A stretch of DNA of 64,000 nucleotides, taken from positions 124,001 to 188,000 of the forward strand of contig NZ_JBFOKR010000007.1 in the NCBI RefSeq assembly GCF_047246645.1. Direction: 5' to 3'. The stretch's first letter is position 1. Each line of letters opens with the position of its first letter. Below are positions 33,554-41,604 of the stretch, in pieces. A program made the position numbers and the translations under genes. This DNA comes from Ferdinandcohnia sp047246645. Lineage in GTDB: Bacteria; Bacillota; Bacilli; Bacillales; Bacillaceae_L. Below the pieces are notes generated by a model. The model searched no databases. It had not been told where the DNA came from and saw only the letters and a program-made list of their open reading frames with translations.

Positions 33554-34438
33554 ATGAACGTGACTGAAATAAATAATTTAACAAAGATGTATGGTAAAGC
33601 AAGAGGAATTGAAGATATCAGTTTTCATGTTGAAGAAGGAGAAATATTTGGGTTTATTGGACCTAATGGTGCCGGGAAATCTACAACCATTCGGACGTTA
33701 TTATCGCTAATCTATCCTACAAGTGGAAGTGCAAAAATTTTCGGAAAAGATACGATTGAGTTCTCAGCAGAAATCAAAAAGGAAATAGGGTATTTACCGT
33801 CAGAGGTCTTTTACTATGACAATATGAAAGTAAAGGACCTACTAAAATACTCAGCTAGCTTTTATAAAAAAGACTGTTCCAAAAGAATAAAGGAACTTGC
33901 TGAAATTATGGAATTAGATGTTAACCGAAAAATTGAAGACCTCTCCCTTGGAAACAAAAAGAAGGTAGGAATTGTCCAAGGGTTATTGCACGAACCAAAG
34001 TTAATTATCTTAGATGAACCAACAAGTGGTTTAGACCCTTTGATGCAACAAAGATTCTTTGAACTACTTGAGGAGGAAAATAAAAAAGGAGCTACCATTT
34101 TATTTTCCTCCCATATTTTAAGTGAGGTGCAGCGCCTCTGCGATCGGGTTGCCATCATAAAGGATGGAAAAATTGTTACCGTTGAAAAGATAAGTACATT
34201 AAAAGAAAACAATTTTAAAAGGTTTACGATTGAAACAGCATCATCAATCGATAATAACTATTTTTCAATTCCAGGTGTAAATGATTTAGAGATTAGTGAC
34301 AAGAAAGTTAGTTTCTTGTTCAAGGGTAATCTAAATACTGTAATGGCCAAGATTTCAGGAATTGAGATTACTAACTTATCAGTAGATGAACCAGACCTTG
34401 AGGAGATTTTTATGCATTACTATGAGAGGGAGGCCTAG
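33554..34438 (+). CDS. ABC-2 exporter ATP-binding protein
   Basis: A 294-residue ATPase. Walker A is GPNGAGKST (residues 36-44), the signature is the degenerate LSLGNKKK (instead of LSGGQ), Walker B is LIILDEPTSGLDP and the switch histidine is SSHILSEV. A C-terminal extension (about residues 215-294) matches the DUF4162-like tail of drug and lipid exporter ATPases. GGGAGGGG lies upstream of ATG 33554. It forms the exporter with the next two genes, which are spaced by 6 and 17 bp. Part of the TetR-controlled unit. Confidence 0.93.
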   Translation: MNVTEINNLTKMYGKARGIEDISFHVEEGEIFGFIGPNGAGKSTTIRTLLSLIYPTSGSAKIFGKDTIEFSAEIKKEIGYLPSEVFYYDNMKVKDLLKYSASFYKKDCSKRIKELAEIMELDVNRKIEDLSLGNKKKVGIVQGLLHEPKLIILDEPTSGLDPLMQQRFFELLEEENKKGATILFSSHILSEVQRLCDRVAIIKDGKIVTVEKISTLKENNFKRFTIETASSIDNNYFSIPGVNDLEISDKKVSFLFKGNLNTVMAKISGIEITNLSVDEPDLEEIFMHYYEREA

Positions 34439-34444
34439 GACTCT

Positions 34445-35239
34445 ATGAATATCTTTATTCATGAATTGAAGGCTAATCGGAAATCAACGGCTATTTGGAC
34501 TGTTTCATTACTAGCATTGATGGTTCTTTTTATGTCAATGTTCCCAACGATTTCAAAGGAAGTTGATGAATTCAAAAAAATGCTGGAAGGATTTCCTATA
34601 GCGGTTCAACAAGCGCTCGGTATTCAAGTCGATAGTTTTGCTTCCATACTCGGGTACTACTCTTATGTGTTTATGTATATCACATTATGTGGTGCAATTC
34701 AGGCTATGAACCTGGGGACTTCCATTGTATCGAAGGAAGTGCGGGAGAAGACAGCCGACTTCTTACTAACAAAGCCTGTTACGAGAACAACAATTTTAAC
34801 CGCAAAGGTTTTAGCTGCAGTTATTTCTTTATTGTTGACAAGTATTTTGTACATGGTGGGTTCCGGTTTAATGGTCAATGTGGTGGCTACTGATTATAGC
34901 ATGACTGCATTTCTATTAATCAACCTATCATTGTTTATTATTCAACTAATTTTCCTTGCACTAGGCATCTTTGTTTCTGTTTATTTTCCAAAGATTAAAT
35001 CAGTATTAACAGTTTCGCTTGGAACGGTTTTTGCGTTCTTCATAATTGGTATGTTAAGTGCTACAAGTGGAGATGAGGTGAAAAGGTACTTATCTCCTTT
35101 CAAGTACTTTGACCCGAGTTATATTATAAAGAACACAAGCTATGAGCTTCCGTTTTTACTGATCGGGATAGGGTTTATCGTTGTAGCAATTGTGGTGAGC
35201 TACTTTTTCTATACCAAGAAGGATATTCACGCAGTGTAG
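34445..35239 (+). CDS. ABC-2 type permease, first subunit
   Basis: A 264-residue permease with six helices in the ABC-2 layout. An N-terminal amphipathic stretch (MNIFIHELKANRKSTAIW) leads into helix 1, followed by a long outer loop and GTSIVSKEVREKTADFLLTKPVTRT, the cytoplasmic coupling helix shared with exporter permeases. It probably pairs with the homologous subunit encoded next: they share the KEVRxKTxxFLxxKPxTRT and FKYFDP elements and come from a duplication. Confidence 0.9.
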   Translation: MNIFIHELKANRKSTAIWTVSLLALMVLFMSMFPTISKEVDEFKKMLEGFPIAVQQALGIQVDSFASILGYYSYVFMYITLCGAIQAMNLGTSIVSKEVREKTADFLLTKPVTRTTILTAKVLAAVISLLLTSILYMVGSGLMVNVVATDYSMTAFLLINLSLFIIQLIFLALGIFVSVYFPKIKSVLTVSLGTVFAFFIIGMLSATSGDEVKRYLSPFKYFDPSYIIKNTSYELPFLLIGIGFIVVAIVVSYFFYTKKDIHAV

Positions 35240-35256
35240 ACAGGAAAGGAGGGGTC

Positions 35257-36057
35257 ATGGTGAACCTACTATTTAGAGAACTTAAGGCATATCGGAAATC
35301 ACTGATTATATGGAGTGTAGGTATTGTTTTTCTTATTGTGGCTGGAATGAGTAAATATGCAGGTTTAGAATCATCGGGTGAATCGATGAATGAGTTAATG
35401 GCAGCAATGCCGAAGTCGCTGCAAGCGATTATGGGAACGGGCACACTTGATTTATCATCTCCAATCGGATATTACGGGGTTCTTTATCTGTATTTACTAT
35501 TAATGGCGACGATTCACGCCACCATGCTTGGAGCAACAATCCTTGCCAAAGAAGAACGAGACAAAACCTTTGAGTTTTTGTTTGTTAAACCAATTACTAG
35601 AACTACAGTTATCACAATGAAGGTTGTAGCGGCTGTTATTAATATAGTGATATTCAATGTTGTTACCCTGCTTTCTTCCATATTCTTTGTAGACTTTTAT
35701 GGAAACGGCGAAAATGTAATAGAAGATATTTTGATGCTAATGGGTGGCATGTTTATTTTACAGATTCTGTTTCTGACGATTGGAACAGCTATTGCTTCAG
35801 TTATTCGAAAGCCGAAAAAAGCAGCCTCATTTTCAACAGGACTGCTATTACTAACGTTTATGCTGTCAGTTGCTGTTGATTTAAGTGAAAAACTGGACGT
35901 TCTAAAATATATCACCCCATTTAAGTATTTTGATGCAAAAAACATGCTGAATGGAGAGGCCTTTGAACCGGTTTATGTGATGTTATCTCTATTAATAATT
36001 GGGATATTAACAGTGGTTACCTTTGCATTTTATAAGAAAAAGGATCTGAATGTTTGA
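35257..36057 (+). CDS. ABC-2 type permease, second subunit
   Basis: A 266-residue permease, homologous to the preceding gene product: LFRELKAYRKSLIIW at the start, ILAKEERDKTFEFLFVKPITRT in the coupling helix and ITPFKYFDAKNML before the last helices. Six transmembrane segments. It is 17 bp downstream with AGGAGGGGTC as ribosome binding site. It would form a heterodimeric channel with the first permease. A terminator ends the TetR-exporter operon. Confidence 0.9.
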   Translation: MVNLLFRELKAYRKSLIIWSVGIVFLIVAGMSKYAGLESSGESMNELMAAMPKSLQAIMGTGTLDLSSPIGYYGVLYLYLLLMATIHATMLGATILAKEERDKTFEFLFVKPITRTTVITMKVVAAVINIVIFNVVTLLSSIFFVDFYGNGENVIEDILMLMGGMFILQILFLTIGTAIASVIRKPKKAASFSTGLLLLTFMLSVAVDLSEKLDVLKYITPFKYFDAKNMLNGEAFEPVYVMLSLLIIGILTVVTFAFYKKKDLNV

Positions 36058-36078
36058 TCATAAATAATGGCTAGGGAA

Positions 36079-36116
36079 AAAGGCAAACCGTGATAAAAAC
36101 GGTTTGTCTTTCTTTA
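36079..36116 (+). terminator. Intrinsic terminator of the TetR/ABC-2 operon
   Basis: AAGGCAAACCGT / ACGGTTTGTCTTTCTTT around a short A-rich loop. Confidence 0.82.
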
Positions 36117-36216
36117 TAGTGAAGTTTCGGGTTGCGAAATATAAGTAATCCTATTATTCTGTAAATAAGATATATTATTTATCTATAACATTTGTACTTA
36201 AAGGGAGAGACCAACA

Positions 36217-37065
36217 ATGAAAATATTTATCTCAGCAGATATTGAAGGTGTATCAGGAGTGGCAACAAATCAACAGCTAAAAACATCTGGTGAATACCAG
36301 CGCTTCCGAAAGCTTATGACTCAGGATGTGAACGCAGCAATTGAAGGTGCTTTTAAAGGTGGAGCAACAGAAGTTGTAGTGGCTGATGGCCATGGAAATA
36401 TGTCTAATATATTCATAGAAGACCTAGATTCAAGAGCACGCCTTGTCCAAGGTAGCAACCGTGTAATGTGTCAGCTTGAAGGATTAGATGAGAGCTTTGA
36501 TGCTATTATGTTTGTGGGGCATCATGGACGTGAGGGCGGATCTGAACGTACCATCATCTCTCATTCACTTGCGGGAATCTGTGTAAACGAAATGAAAATT
36601 AATGGTCAGATTGTTGGTGAAACTGAAATGAATGCCATGGTTGCAGGGGCATTTAATGTACCGGCCATCTTTATCTCTGGCGATGATGCATATGTAGCGG
36701 AGGTTCTTGAAACACTGCCAAATGTTGAAGCAGCAGTTGTTAAAAGAGGAATTGACCGCTTTGCAGCTGAGCTATTACATCCAGAAGTAGCACAACAGAT
36801 TATTCGTGAAAAAGCAGAAGCAGCAGTTAAACGAATCCCAGAATTCACACCACTTGAGGTTGGTGGACCTGCAACTTTTGAGATTGAGTTCAAAGGGTCA
36901 AACCAGGCGCTGATGACAACAACTATTCCTTCTGTTGAGCTAATTAGTCCAAAACGAATTACATTCACCTGCGACGATATGGTAACAGCTTATAAGCAAA
37001 TGTGGGGCTGTGTGATTATTGCCATTACGGCAACGAATGGTGTATTAGGGAATGTGAACGCGTAA
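36217..37065 (+). CDS. M55 family D-aminopeptidase (DppA-like)
   Basis: A 282-residue zinc D-aminopeptidase. The signature SADIEGVSGVA (residues 5-15) carries metal ligands (D8, E10), with further ligands in VVADGHGNM (H60), FVGHHGREGG and VGETEMNA. The family forms a decameric self-compartmentalised peptidase that cleaves D-Ala-containing peptides, originally described for DppA of the B. subtilis dipeptide operon. Here there is no dpp transporter beside it, so it is a stand-alone gene. GGGAGAG precedes ATG 36217. A 20-bp tandem array follows. Confidence 0.92.
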   Translation: MKIFISADIEGVSGVATNQQLKTSGEYQRFRKLMTQDVNAAIEGAFKGGATEVVVADGHGNMSNIFIEDLDSRARLVQGSNRVMCQLEGLDESFDAIMFVGHHGREGGSERTIISHSLAGICVNEMKINGQIVGETEMNAMVAGAFNVPAIFISGDDAYVAEVLETLPNVEAAVVKRGIDRFAAELLHPEVAQQIIREKAEAAVKRIPEFTPLEVGGPATFEIEFKGSNQALMTTTIPSVELISPKRITFTCDDMVTAYKQMWGCVIIAITATNGVLGNVNA

Positions 37066-37114
37066 AGGTGGATCTGTGGAAGTTAGTTTGGTAGGGGCGA
37101 TTAGGTGAAAGTCG

Positions 37115-37234
37115 TTAAAAATCGTAAATTGCGATTAAAAACCGTAAATCCGATTTAAAAATCGTAAATTCCTGCTAAAAACCGTAAATCAGAATTAAAA
37201 ACCGTAAATCCAAATTAAAAACCATAAACCCAAT
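37115..37234. repeat. 20-bp tandem array, six units
   Basis: Unit TTAAAAAYCGTAAATY plus four variable bases, starting at 37115, 37135, 37155, 37175, 37195 and 37215. The 16-base core is constant apart from C/T alternations and the diverged last unit, while the last four bases differ in every unit. It lies in the convergent gap between the DppA-like and ROK genes. The units are directly abutting with no spacers, so it is not a CRISPR. Confidence 0.88.
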
Positions 37235-37272
37235 TTTAGACACTGCGCAGCCTTAATATTTCACCAAAACAC

Positions 37273-37312
37273 AAGAATCCCCTTCCGAATAACGCGAGAA
37301 GGGGTTCTTTTT
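37273..37312. terminator. Bidirectional intrinsic terminator
   Basis: AAGAATCCCCTTC / GAGAAGGGGTTCTTTTT around a 10-base loop. It serves the plus-strand peptidase and the minus-strand ROK gene. Confidence 0.82.
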
Positions 37313-38475
37313 CACTTTTTCACAGTCAAATTCAGCATAGGAACGCCCAAAAATTGCTTAATCGCAAATGCACAAGCTCCCATACGCACTGATTCTTTAC
37401 CGATCGTTGAAATCGAGAGTTCTCGATAATGACTTATAGAAGAATTTAGGTTTTCTTTAAGCTTTTCAATTGAATTTGGGTAAATTCGAAGCAATTCACT
37501 ATCTAGTACTATTGTATTTGGATTGTACATATTAATCATATTGTTTAGCCCAATCGAAAGGTAATATAGAAAATCTTCCATGCGGGTAACAATGTCTTCG
37601 TCACCTTCGGCAATTAATCGTTGAACATCATCATAGGTAATGTTTGGAAGATTTTTTTCCTTCATCAAGTCACTCATAAAGCTTGAATCAGACGCATATT
37701 GCTCCCAACAACCTTGATTGCCACATGTACATGGTTTTCCTTTTGGAACGACAATCATGTGGCCAATTTCGCCGGCAAATCCATCTTGCCCCCTGAAAAA
37801 TTCATTATCCAAAAGCATTCCCATTCCAATTCCAGAATAAAGAGTAGCACAAAGTATATTATCAGTATTGTGGTGGATATATACTCTCTCTGCAAATGCT
37901 GAAAGGTTTGCATTATTTTCAATGTAGATATCAATATTGAATTCGCTTTCTAAATCTTGTTTTAAATGTATATTTTCCCAAGGAAAACGAGGTACAAAGT
38001 GTATAACCTCATCCTTGCTAACAAGACCATGTATAGCAATGACGATACCAACAATACCATACCGGTTGTCAGTAAACTCGGCTTCAAATGATTTAATTTC
38101 CTGAATTAAGATAGGAAGGATCTGGGTATATTCTGTTGTTGAAATTTCAATGGATTTTGATGACACTGGATTGCCTAGAAGATCAGATAGTGTAAAAGAT
38201 AGTTGTCCATATTCTATATCAATCCCCAGCGCATAACCTGCCGTTGCGTTTAGGGAGAGCATGATTGGTTTTCTGCCAACACTATTATGTTCAAGTTGAG
38301 TTTCAATAATAAGACCTTCATCAAGTAAATCAGTAACCTGTGCAGAAATAGTGGCCCTTGTAAGTGCTGTTGCTTTTGAAATATCAGCTCTGGAAATCAT
38401 TCCTTCTTCTACAATCTTTTCAAGTATTAAGGATCGATTTAATTTTTTAATGTATGCTGCATCTCCGGTTATCAT
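37312..38475 (-). CDS. ROK family transcriptional regulator (XylR/NagC type)
   Basis: A 387-residue repressor. An N-terminal winged HTH (residues 10-60, with SRADISKATALTRATISAQV) is joined to a ROK sugar-kinase-like domain. The zinc motif CTCGNQGCWEQYAS (near residue 257) and GIGMGMLLDNEFFRGQDGFAGEIGHM are the ROK hallmarks. It binds a sugar and releases DNA. It is divergent from transketolase, 295 bp away, so a role in pentose control is plausible, but no xylose genes are seen. ATG 38475 lacks a strong ribosome binding site. Sugar specificity is not predictable. Confidence 0.9.
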   Translation of the reverse strand: MITGDAAYIKKLNRSLILEKIVEEGMISRADISKATALTRATISAQVTDLLDEGLIIETQLEHNSVGRKPIMLSLNATAGYALGIDIEYGQLSFTLSDLLGNPVSSKSIEISTTEYTQILPILIQEIKSFEAEFTDNRYGIVGIVIAIHGLVSKDEVIHFVPRFPWENIHLKQDLESEFNIDIYIENNANLSAFAERVYIHHNTDNILCATLYSGIGMGMLLDNEFFRGQDGFAGEIGHMIVVPKGKPCTCGNQGCWEQYASDSSFMSDLMKEKNLPNITYDDVQRLIAEGDEDIVTRMEDFLYYLSIGLNNMINMYNPNTIVLDSELLRIYPNSIEKLKENLNSSISHYRELSISTIGKESVRMGACAFAIKQFLGVPMLNLTVKK

Positions 38476-38553
38476 TTAAATCCCCCATTTTCCATTGTTA
38501 CAAGTGCCATACTATAGTTTTTACCTAACTTGTAAAATTCTACTTATAAATAT

Positions 38554-38670
38554 TGAATTATTGATAATTTGAACTAAGTTTCCTTAAAGAGATTCTTTAG
38601 TAATCTCAATTGACGAAAAATAGATAGGATGTTACATTAGTAACGGGTATAATTTGTTTAGTTGGTGAAT
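38554..38670. promoter_or_regulatory. Intergenic control region between ROK gene and tkt
   Basis: The 294-bp divergent gap has TATAAT at 38648-38653 toward tkt, but no clear -35 at the right spacing. It also has a pseudo-palindrome TTAGTT-ggtg-AATTAA at about 38657-38672 and a GTTAC/GTAAC inverted repeat at 38631-38644. The TTAGTT half-site resembles XylR-type operators (half-sites with TTAGTTTG), so the adjacent ROK protein may bind here. Low certainty. Confidence 0.35.
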
Positions 38671-38769
38671 TAATTATACTACTTACTTAGTACGTTGAAA
38701 AGATTAGAATTTTGGTAAAAGTAAGAAATATATGAGATTACTATTTTATAAGTGTAGGAGAGTGATTTT

Positions 38770-40779
38770 ATGTCAACAGTTTTAAATGACAAAGAATTAG
38801 ATTTATTAACAATCAATACGATTCGTACCTTATCTATCGATGCAGTAGAGAATGCAAACTCTGGACATCCAGGAATGCCAATGGGTGCTGCTCCAATGGC
38901 TTATACACTTTGGGCAAAAGAAATGAATCACAATCCATCAAATCCTAACTGGTTTAATCGTGATCGCTTTGTTTTATCAGCTGGACATGGTTCCATGCTT
39001 TTATATAGTTTATTACATCTTTTCGGCTACGATGTAACAATGGAAGATTTGAAAAACTTCCGTCAATGGGGAAGCCGCACACCTGGACACCCTGAATTTG
39101 GACACACTCCAGGAGTTGAGGCTACAACAGGTCCTCTTGGACAAGGAATTGCTATGGCTGTGGGTATGGCAATGGCTGAAAGACACCTTGCTGAAACTTA
39201 TAACAAAGATAAATTTGAGGTAGTAAATCACTATACATATGGTATTTGTGGTGATGGAGACTTGATGGAAGGTGTATCAGCAGAAGCAGCTTCGCTTGCA
39301 GGCCACTTAAAACTAGGTCGTCTAATTGTAATGTATGATTCAAATGATATTTCGTTAGATGGAGACTTAAACCTTTCATTCTCTGAAAGTGTAGAAGACC
39401 GTTTCAAAGCGTACGGATGGCAAGTGATCCGTGTTGAGAATGGTAACGATACAGAAGAAATTCAAAAAGCATTAAAAGAAGCAAAAGCTGATCTAAACAG
39501 ACCTACTTTAATCGAAGTAAAAACAGTAATCGGCTTTGGTTCTCCAAACAAATCAGGTAAATCAGCATCACATGGTGCACCACTTGGTAAGGATGAAATT
39601 GCTTTAACAAAAGCTTCTTATGGCTGGAACAATGAAGAGCCATTCTTTGTGCCAAGTGAAGTAGCAGAATTAACTCAACAATTTGTAACAACTGGCCAAG
39701 AAAAAGAAAGTGTATGGAATGACTTATTTGCAGAATATAAGAAAGCATATCCAGAGTTAGCTGAACAGTTTGAAGCAGCATTAGAGGGTAAGCTTCCTGA
39801 AAATTGGGTAGAAGCTTTACCAACATTTGAAGCAGGTTCTTCAATAGCTACTCGTGATTCATCAGGTAAGGCACTTAACGCTGCAGCATCCGTAATTCCA
39901 CAATTAATTGGTGGTTCTGCTGACTTAGCGGGCTCAAACAAGACACTTATAACATCAGAAAAAAACTACGGTATCGATAGTTTTGCTGCACGTAATATCT
40001 GGTTTGGTGTAAGAGAATTTGCAATGGGTGCTGCTATCAACGGTATGGCACTTCATGGTGGAGTAAAAGTATTCGGAGCAACATTCTTCGTATTCTCTGA
40101 TTACCTACGTCCAGCAATTCGTCTGGCTGCATTAATGAAGCTACCTGTAACATATGTATTTACTCATGATTCTATTGCTGTTGGTGAAGATGGCCCTACA
40201 CATGAACCAGTTGAGCAACTAGCTGCATTACGTGCAATGCCAGGATTATCAATTCTTCGTCCAGCTGAAGCAAAAGAAACAGTGGCAGCATGGCGCTTAG
40301 CTATAGAGAGCACTGACACGCCTACAGCTCTTGTATTAACAAGACAAGGATTACCAACACTAGCACTTGATGATGAAACAGTATATGAAGGTGTGAAAAA
40401 AGGTGCTTATGTAGTATCTGAAGCAAACGGGGACGTTCAAGGTCTACTACTTGCAACAGGTTCTGAAGTATCCCTTGCAATTGCTGCTCAACAAGAGCTT
40501 GAAAAAGAAGGAATCTTTGTATCAGTAGTTAGTATGCCGAGCTGGGATCGTTTCGAGCAACAATCAGCAGAATATAAAGAAAGTGTACTTCCTAAGAACG
40601 TAAAAGCACGTTTAGCAATCGAAATGGGATCACCACTTGGCTGGAGAGAATACATTGGAGATGCAGGAAAGGTGCTTGCTGTTAATCAATTTGGCGCTTC
40701 TGCACCTGCAAAAAAACTGTTAGCAGAGTACGGCTTTACAGTTGAAAATGTTGTGAAGAACGTTAAGGAATTATTTTAA
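38770..40779 (+). CDS. tkt: Transketolase
   Basis: A 669-residue thiamine-diphosphate enzyme that transfers two-carbon ketol units between pentose and other sugar phosphates. The transketolase motif SGHPGMPMGAAPMAYTLW lies near residues 31-48. The TPP-binding stretch GDGDLMEGVSAEAASLAGHL lies near residues 160-180, and the second motif (THDSIAVGEDGPTHEPVEQL) with catalytic histidine near residue 470. Length is standard (about 665-670). TAGGAGAG precedes ATG 38770. It is followed 113 bp later by transaldolase. The two act together in the non-oxidative pentose phosphate pathway. A palindromic element starts in the stop codon. Confidence 0.97.
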   Translation: MSTVLNDKELDLLTINTIRTLSIDAVENANSGHPGMPMGAAPMAYTLWAKEMNHNPSNPNWFNRDRFVLSAGHGSMLLYSLLHLFGYDVTMEDLKNFRQWGSRTPGHPEFGHTPGVEATTGPLGQGIAMAVGMAMAERHLAETYNKDKFEVVNHYTYGICGDGDLMEGVSAEAASLAGHLKLGRLIVMYDSNDISLDGDLNLSFSESVEDRFKAYGWQVIRVENGNDTEEIQKALKEAKADLNRPTLIEVKTVIGFGSPNKSGKSASHGAPLGKDEIALTKASYGWNNEEPFFVPSEVAELTQQFVTTGQEKESVWNDLFAEYKKAYPELAEQFEAALEGKLPENWVEALPTFEAGSSIATRDSSGKALNAAASVIPQLIGGSADLAGSNKTLITSEKNYGIDSFAARNIWFGVREFAMGAAINGMALHGGVKVFGATFFVFSDYLRPAIRLAALMKLPVTYVFTHDSIAVGEDGPTHEPVEQLAALRAMPGLSILRPAEAKETVAAWRLAIESTDTPTALVLTRQGLPTLALDDETVYEGVKKGAYVVSEANGDVQGLLLATGSEVSLAIAAQQELEKEGIFVSVVSMPSWDRFEQQSAEYKESVLPKNVKARLAIEMGSPLGWREYIGDAGKVLAVNQFGASAPAKKLLAEYGFTVENVVKNVKELF

Positions 40780-40823
40780 CTTTATTTAGCTTAAATCCCT
40801 CACTTTATTAGTGAGGGATAGAG
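40778..40823. repeat. Hairpin element abutting the tkt stop codon
   Basis: Begins AACTTTATTTAGCTTAAATC inside the TAA stop and contains a perfect 10-bp stem ATCCCTCACT-ttatt-AGTGAGGGAT (40795-40819) followed by AGAGCG, with no T-run. The first 20 bases match the left part of the element at 4456 (16 of 20), and both start after TTTTAA. It could reduce readthrough, but it lacks the U-tract of a terminator. Confidence 0.5.
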
Positions 40824-40892
40824 CGTAACAAATGATTATATCTCGAAAAAATCGAGTTCAAAAAAGTCGTGTTAACAGGAGGGAATAAGTAA

Positions 40893-41561
40893 GTGAAATT
40901 CTTTATTGATACAGCAAATCTAGAAGATATTAAAAAGGCACATAAAATGGGAGTGTTGTCAGGTGTGACAACAAATCCTTCCCTAGTTGCAAAAGAGGGC
41001 GTAAAATTCGAAGACCGCATTGAAGAAATACTTCAAGCAGTTCCTGATGTTGAGTCTGTATCGGCTGAAGTAACTCCGGATGCTGTAACTGCAGAGGAAA
41101 TGATTGCACAAGCGGAAGAACTCATCAAAATAAATGATGGCGACAAAAACATCACGATTAAATTACCAATGACAGTTGCAGGATTAGAGGCAACTCGTTA
41201 CCTTGCGAAAAAAGGTGTTAAAACGAACGTAACTCTAATTTTTACTGTTAACCAAGCACTTTTAGCTGCTCGTGCTGGAGCAACGTATGTTTCTCCATTC
41301 TTAGGACGTCTAGATGATATTTCAGAAGACGGAGTTTTACTAGTATCAAAGATTGCTGAACTATTCCGTATCCATAAGCTAGATGCACAAATTATTGCTG
41401 CATCTGTAAGACATCCAGACCATGTAACTCGTGTTGCACTAGCTGGTGCACATATTGCAACCATTCCTTATGGAGTGATTGAGCAATTAACCAAACACCC
41501 ACTAACTGACCAAGGCATTGAAAAATTTGCGGCGGATTGGGCGAAAGCACCTAAAAATTAA
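40893..41561 (+). CDS. Transaldolase (small TalC/fructose-6-P aldolase-like class)
   Basis: A 222-residue class I aldolase-fold protein. Signature MKFFIDTANLEDIKKA at the start, GVTTNPSLVAKEG (residues 23-35), and the Schiff-base lysine in NITIKLPMT (near residue 87). The length puts it in the short subfamily that includes Bacillus YwjH-type transaldolases and E. coli fructose-6-phosphate aldolase. The neighbouring transketolase makes transaldolase activity the better assignment. AGGAGGG precedes the GTG/ATG start at 40893. It ends at a bidirectional terminator. Confidence 0.93.
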   Translation: MKFFIDTANLEDIKKAHKMGVLSGVTTNPSLVAKEGVKFEDRIEEILQAVPDVESVSAEVTPDAVTAEEMIAQAEELIKINDGDKNITIKLPMTVAGLEATRYLAKKGVKTNVTLIFTVNQALLAARAGATYVSPFLGRLDDISEDGVLLVSKIAELFRIHKLDAQIIAASVRHPDHVTRVALAGAHIATIPYGVIEQLTKHPLTDQGIEKFAADWAKAPKN

Positions 41562-41569
41562 TAGATAGT

Positions 41570-41603
41570 AAAAACCCTGAATCATGTGATTCAGGGTTTG
41601 TTT
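41570..41603. terminator. Bidirectional intrinsic terminator
   Basis: AAAACCCTGAATCA-tg-TGATTCAGGGTTTGTTTTTT, between transaldolase and the convergent sensor kinase gene. Confidence 0.9.
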
Positions 41604-41604
41604 T

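Noticed and set aside
37115..37234. 20-bp array as a CRISPR
   Set aside because: Units abut directly with no 30-bp spacers, and no cas genes are in the window.
39013..39941. Several antisense frames inside tkt
   Set aside because: These are shadows of the strongly biased codon usage of transketolase. Similar shadow frames exist opposite narG, dbpA and others.
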